Virus record (IMG/VR): IMGVR_UViG_3300042514_001158
Coordinates: 1-24,286 of that record
Reading direction: 5' to 3' (one strand)
Length of the DNA: 24,286 bases
Source: a virus
Below the pieces are notes generated by a model that was not told where the DNA came from, made no database searches, and saw only the letters and a list, made by a program, of their open reading frames with translations. The position numbers and the translations under genes were made by a program. Below, one piece after another: positions 23,124 to 24,286 of this stretch; the first letter of the stretch is position 1, and every line of letters starts with the position of its first letter.

Positions 23124-24223
23124 ACTTTTCTCTTAATCTCAATTTTCATATTACCAGTACGATATTCACCCGGATCATATTGTGGTATACTTAATCTTAA
23201 ACGATAAAGTGTCATAATATCTTCTGGTGTAAATTCACCTTCTTCATATACCATAACATCAACAGTTTCAGCGAACAAGAATTTACTTCTTAAATCATAA
23301 TTAGTTGTCTTCTGTTGAACTTCAATATAATCTTCTGGTATCTCACCCAAATCAATTTTGTCGAAGAATGGCTCTATCTCAAATAAGCGATTTCTATTTC
23401 TAGTTGTTAACCCCATTGAGAATGTTTTAAATACAAAAACAGAATCTTCCCAATATCTAATTTCATTAAACATCGAAATAGGTAATCCCCATTTCCTCAC
23501 AAAATTTCTATTAGAATTCATTTCGATTTGAATTCTATTGTGTTTAAATTCTTCGCTGAATCTAGATGTTTGACTAACAAAATGATAAACAACCGCTCTA
23601 TTAGTCGTCTTTAAATCATAACCCTTTAGTTTGGTTCTGATAATAAAATCATCATCTTCACAAAACGCTGGGAAAAAACTAAATCCATCGAAGTGTCCAA
23701 CATCCTCGAATAATTTTTTATATCCACTCATAAAGAATGTACCACCGCTAACAATCTTGCTCTCACGGTTTCTTTGTTCCAGATATTGATTAAATAAATC
23801 GTACCTAAAATCAAGAAATGATGAGCCGAGGTCCATGATTTCTTTCCCCGGCCTAATATGACCTTTAAATATCGGGGGCTCAACAGTCGTGTAACATAAT
23901 AATGTCTTTTCATCTAAATCTTCTTCTAATGCTTCTAAAAAACCATTACCAATAACCATATCATTATGGATTAGAACCAATTTCTCGGTGTCTACCAGCT
24001 TGATTCCGGCGTTATATGTATCGGAGAATGGTAACTTATCATCGTCGTGAATAAATGACAAATTTTCATCCATTAACGACTCTAACCATTCTTTGGTACC
24101 ATCATTAGAACCACCACTACTAATCACTAATGGAGTTGTTGGATACAACTCTCTTAGATGTTTATAACATTCTTTAGTTATAGATAGGTTATTGTAAACA
24201 GCTAATACGAAACTTATATTCAT
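23120..24223 (-). CDS. GT2 family glycosyltransferase
   Basis: The 367-residue protein starts MNISFVLAVYNNLSIT, the classic first strand of GT2 enzymes. SSGGSNDGT (residues 35-43) is the nucleotide-binding turn, LIHNDMVIG (84-92) holds the metal-binding Asp, and FCEDDDFIIR (187-196) the catalytic-base region, followed by VYHFVSQTS. This order is that of rhamnosyl- and galactosyltransferase-like GT2 proteins. The C-terminal ~100 residues are an extension without a recognised fold. The start at 24223 is kept because the first strand begins immediately after it, although it lies within the end of the upstream epimerase-like gene. It is the only complete gene on the minus strand. Confidence 0.85.
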   Translation of the reverse strand: MNISFVLAVYNNLSITKECYKHLRELYPTTPLVISSGGSNDGTKEWLESLMDENLSFIHDDDKLPFSDTYNAGIKLVDTEKLVLIHNDMVIGNGFLEALEEDLDEKTLLCYTTVEPPIFKGHIRPGKEIMDLGSSFLDFRYDLFNQYLEQRNRESKIVSGGTFFMSGYKKLFEDVGHFDGFSFFPAFCEDDDFIIRTKLKGYDLKTTNRAVVYHFVSQTSRFSEEFKHNRIQIEMNSNRNFVRKWGLPISMFNEIRYWEDSVFVFKTFSMGLTTRNRNRLFEIEPFFDKIDLGEIPEDYIEVQQKTTNYDLRSKFLFAETVDVMVYEEGEFTPEDIMTLYRLRLSIPQYDPGEYRTGNMKIEIKRKV

Positions 24224-24286
24224 TTATGTAATCTTCAATATTTTTTTGTGGTTTCCACCCCAATAATTTTTTAGCTAACGAACTAT
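24189..24286 (-). CDS. C-terminal end of a nucleotide-sugar epimerase/dehydratase, partial
   Basis: A minus-strand frame enters from the right edge and runs 31 residues to TAA at 24191-24189. It contains LAKKLLGWKP followed by NIEDYI, which matches the C-terminal helix of extended SDR enzymes such as UDP-glucose 4-epimerases and GDP-mannose dehydratases, where a [AK]xxxLGWxP motif precedes the last helix. It overlaps the start of the GT2 gene by 35 bases in another frame. Making an activated sugar just upstream of a sugar transferase would be logical. The identification rests on a short fragment. Confidence 0.55.
   Translation of the reverse strand, partial: SSLAKKLLGWKPQKNIEDYINEYKFRISCLQ

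Overview
This window reads as part of the genome of a large tailed phage (or a phage-derived metagenomic contig). It carries about two dozen tightly packed genes, almost all on the + strand. Many start codons overlap or abut the previous stop. The base composition is AT-rich, Arg codons are mostly AGA, and starts lack a recognisable Shine-Dalgarno sequence and are preceded by A/T-rich tracts. This kind of initiation is typical of Bacteroidota and their phages, so a flavobacterial-type host is a reasonable but unproven guess. The phage assignment rests on the tail-fibre block at 15029-22604: Gly-Ser/Thr repeat arms, a fibre motif of the SGYGITDA type, LamG-like adhesins, a polyglycine protein and a small protein familiar from marine T4-like phages.

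Layout. (1) 3-1276: the 3' part of a probable structural protein with a degenerate Hint (intein/hedgehog-like) domain and a Cys-rich tail, then a 29-residue ORF. (2) 1300-8678: eleven consecutive small genes. They encode three 2OG-Fe(II) oxygenases, three sulfotransferase-like proteins, a Cys-rich zinc-binding-type protein, an SGNH hydrolase, a glycosyltransferase-like protein, a radical SAM enzyme and a short-chain dehydrogenase. All eleven end in a similar short tail, roughly K-[ST]-L-[LI]-COOH, which no other gene in the window shares. (3) 8675-14983: a second SGNH protein, a 906-residue GT4/GT-A/FkbM-methyltransferase fusion, a MycE/TylF-like methyltransferase, and a 707-residue protein whose C-terminal half closely resembles the autotransporter Ser O-heptosyltransferases (TibC/AAH family). 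(4) 15029-22604: the fibre/adhesin block. Its first gene encodes a 1288-residue fibre with two long Gly-[Ser/Thr]-Ser repeat arms. (5) 22618-23123: two small genes, one a membrane protein. (6) 23120-24286, minus strand: a GT2 glycosyltransferase and the tail end of a nucleotide-sugar epimerase/dehydratase, converging on the + strand genes with overlapping stop codons.

How the genes may work together (inference). The window looks like a glycan-building and glycan-decorating locus fused to an adhesin locus. The heptosyltransferase-like gene lies 45 bp upstream of a fibre rich in Ser/Thr acceptors. The phage may therefore O-glycosylate its own fibre arms and then modify those sugars by methylation, sulfation, oxidation or deacylation. 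Modification of host surface glycans is the main alternative. The shared C-terminal tail of the eleven accessory proteins is the most unusual signal and could mark them for a common partner, compartment or protease.
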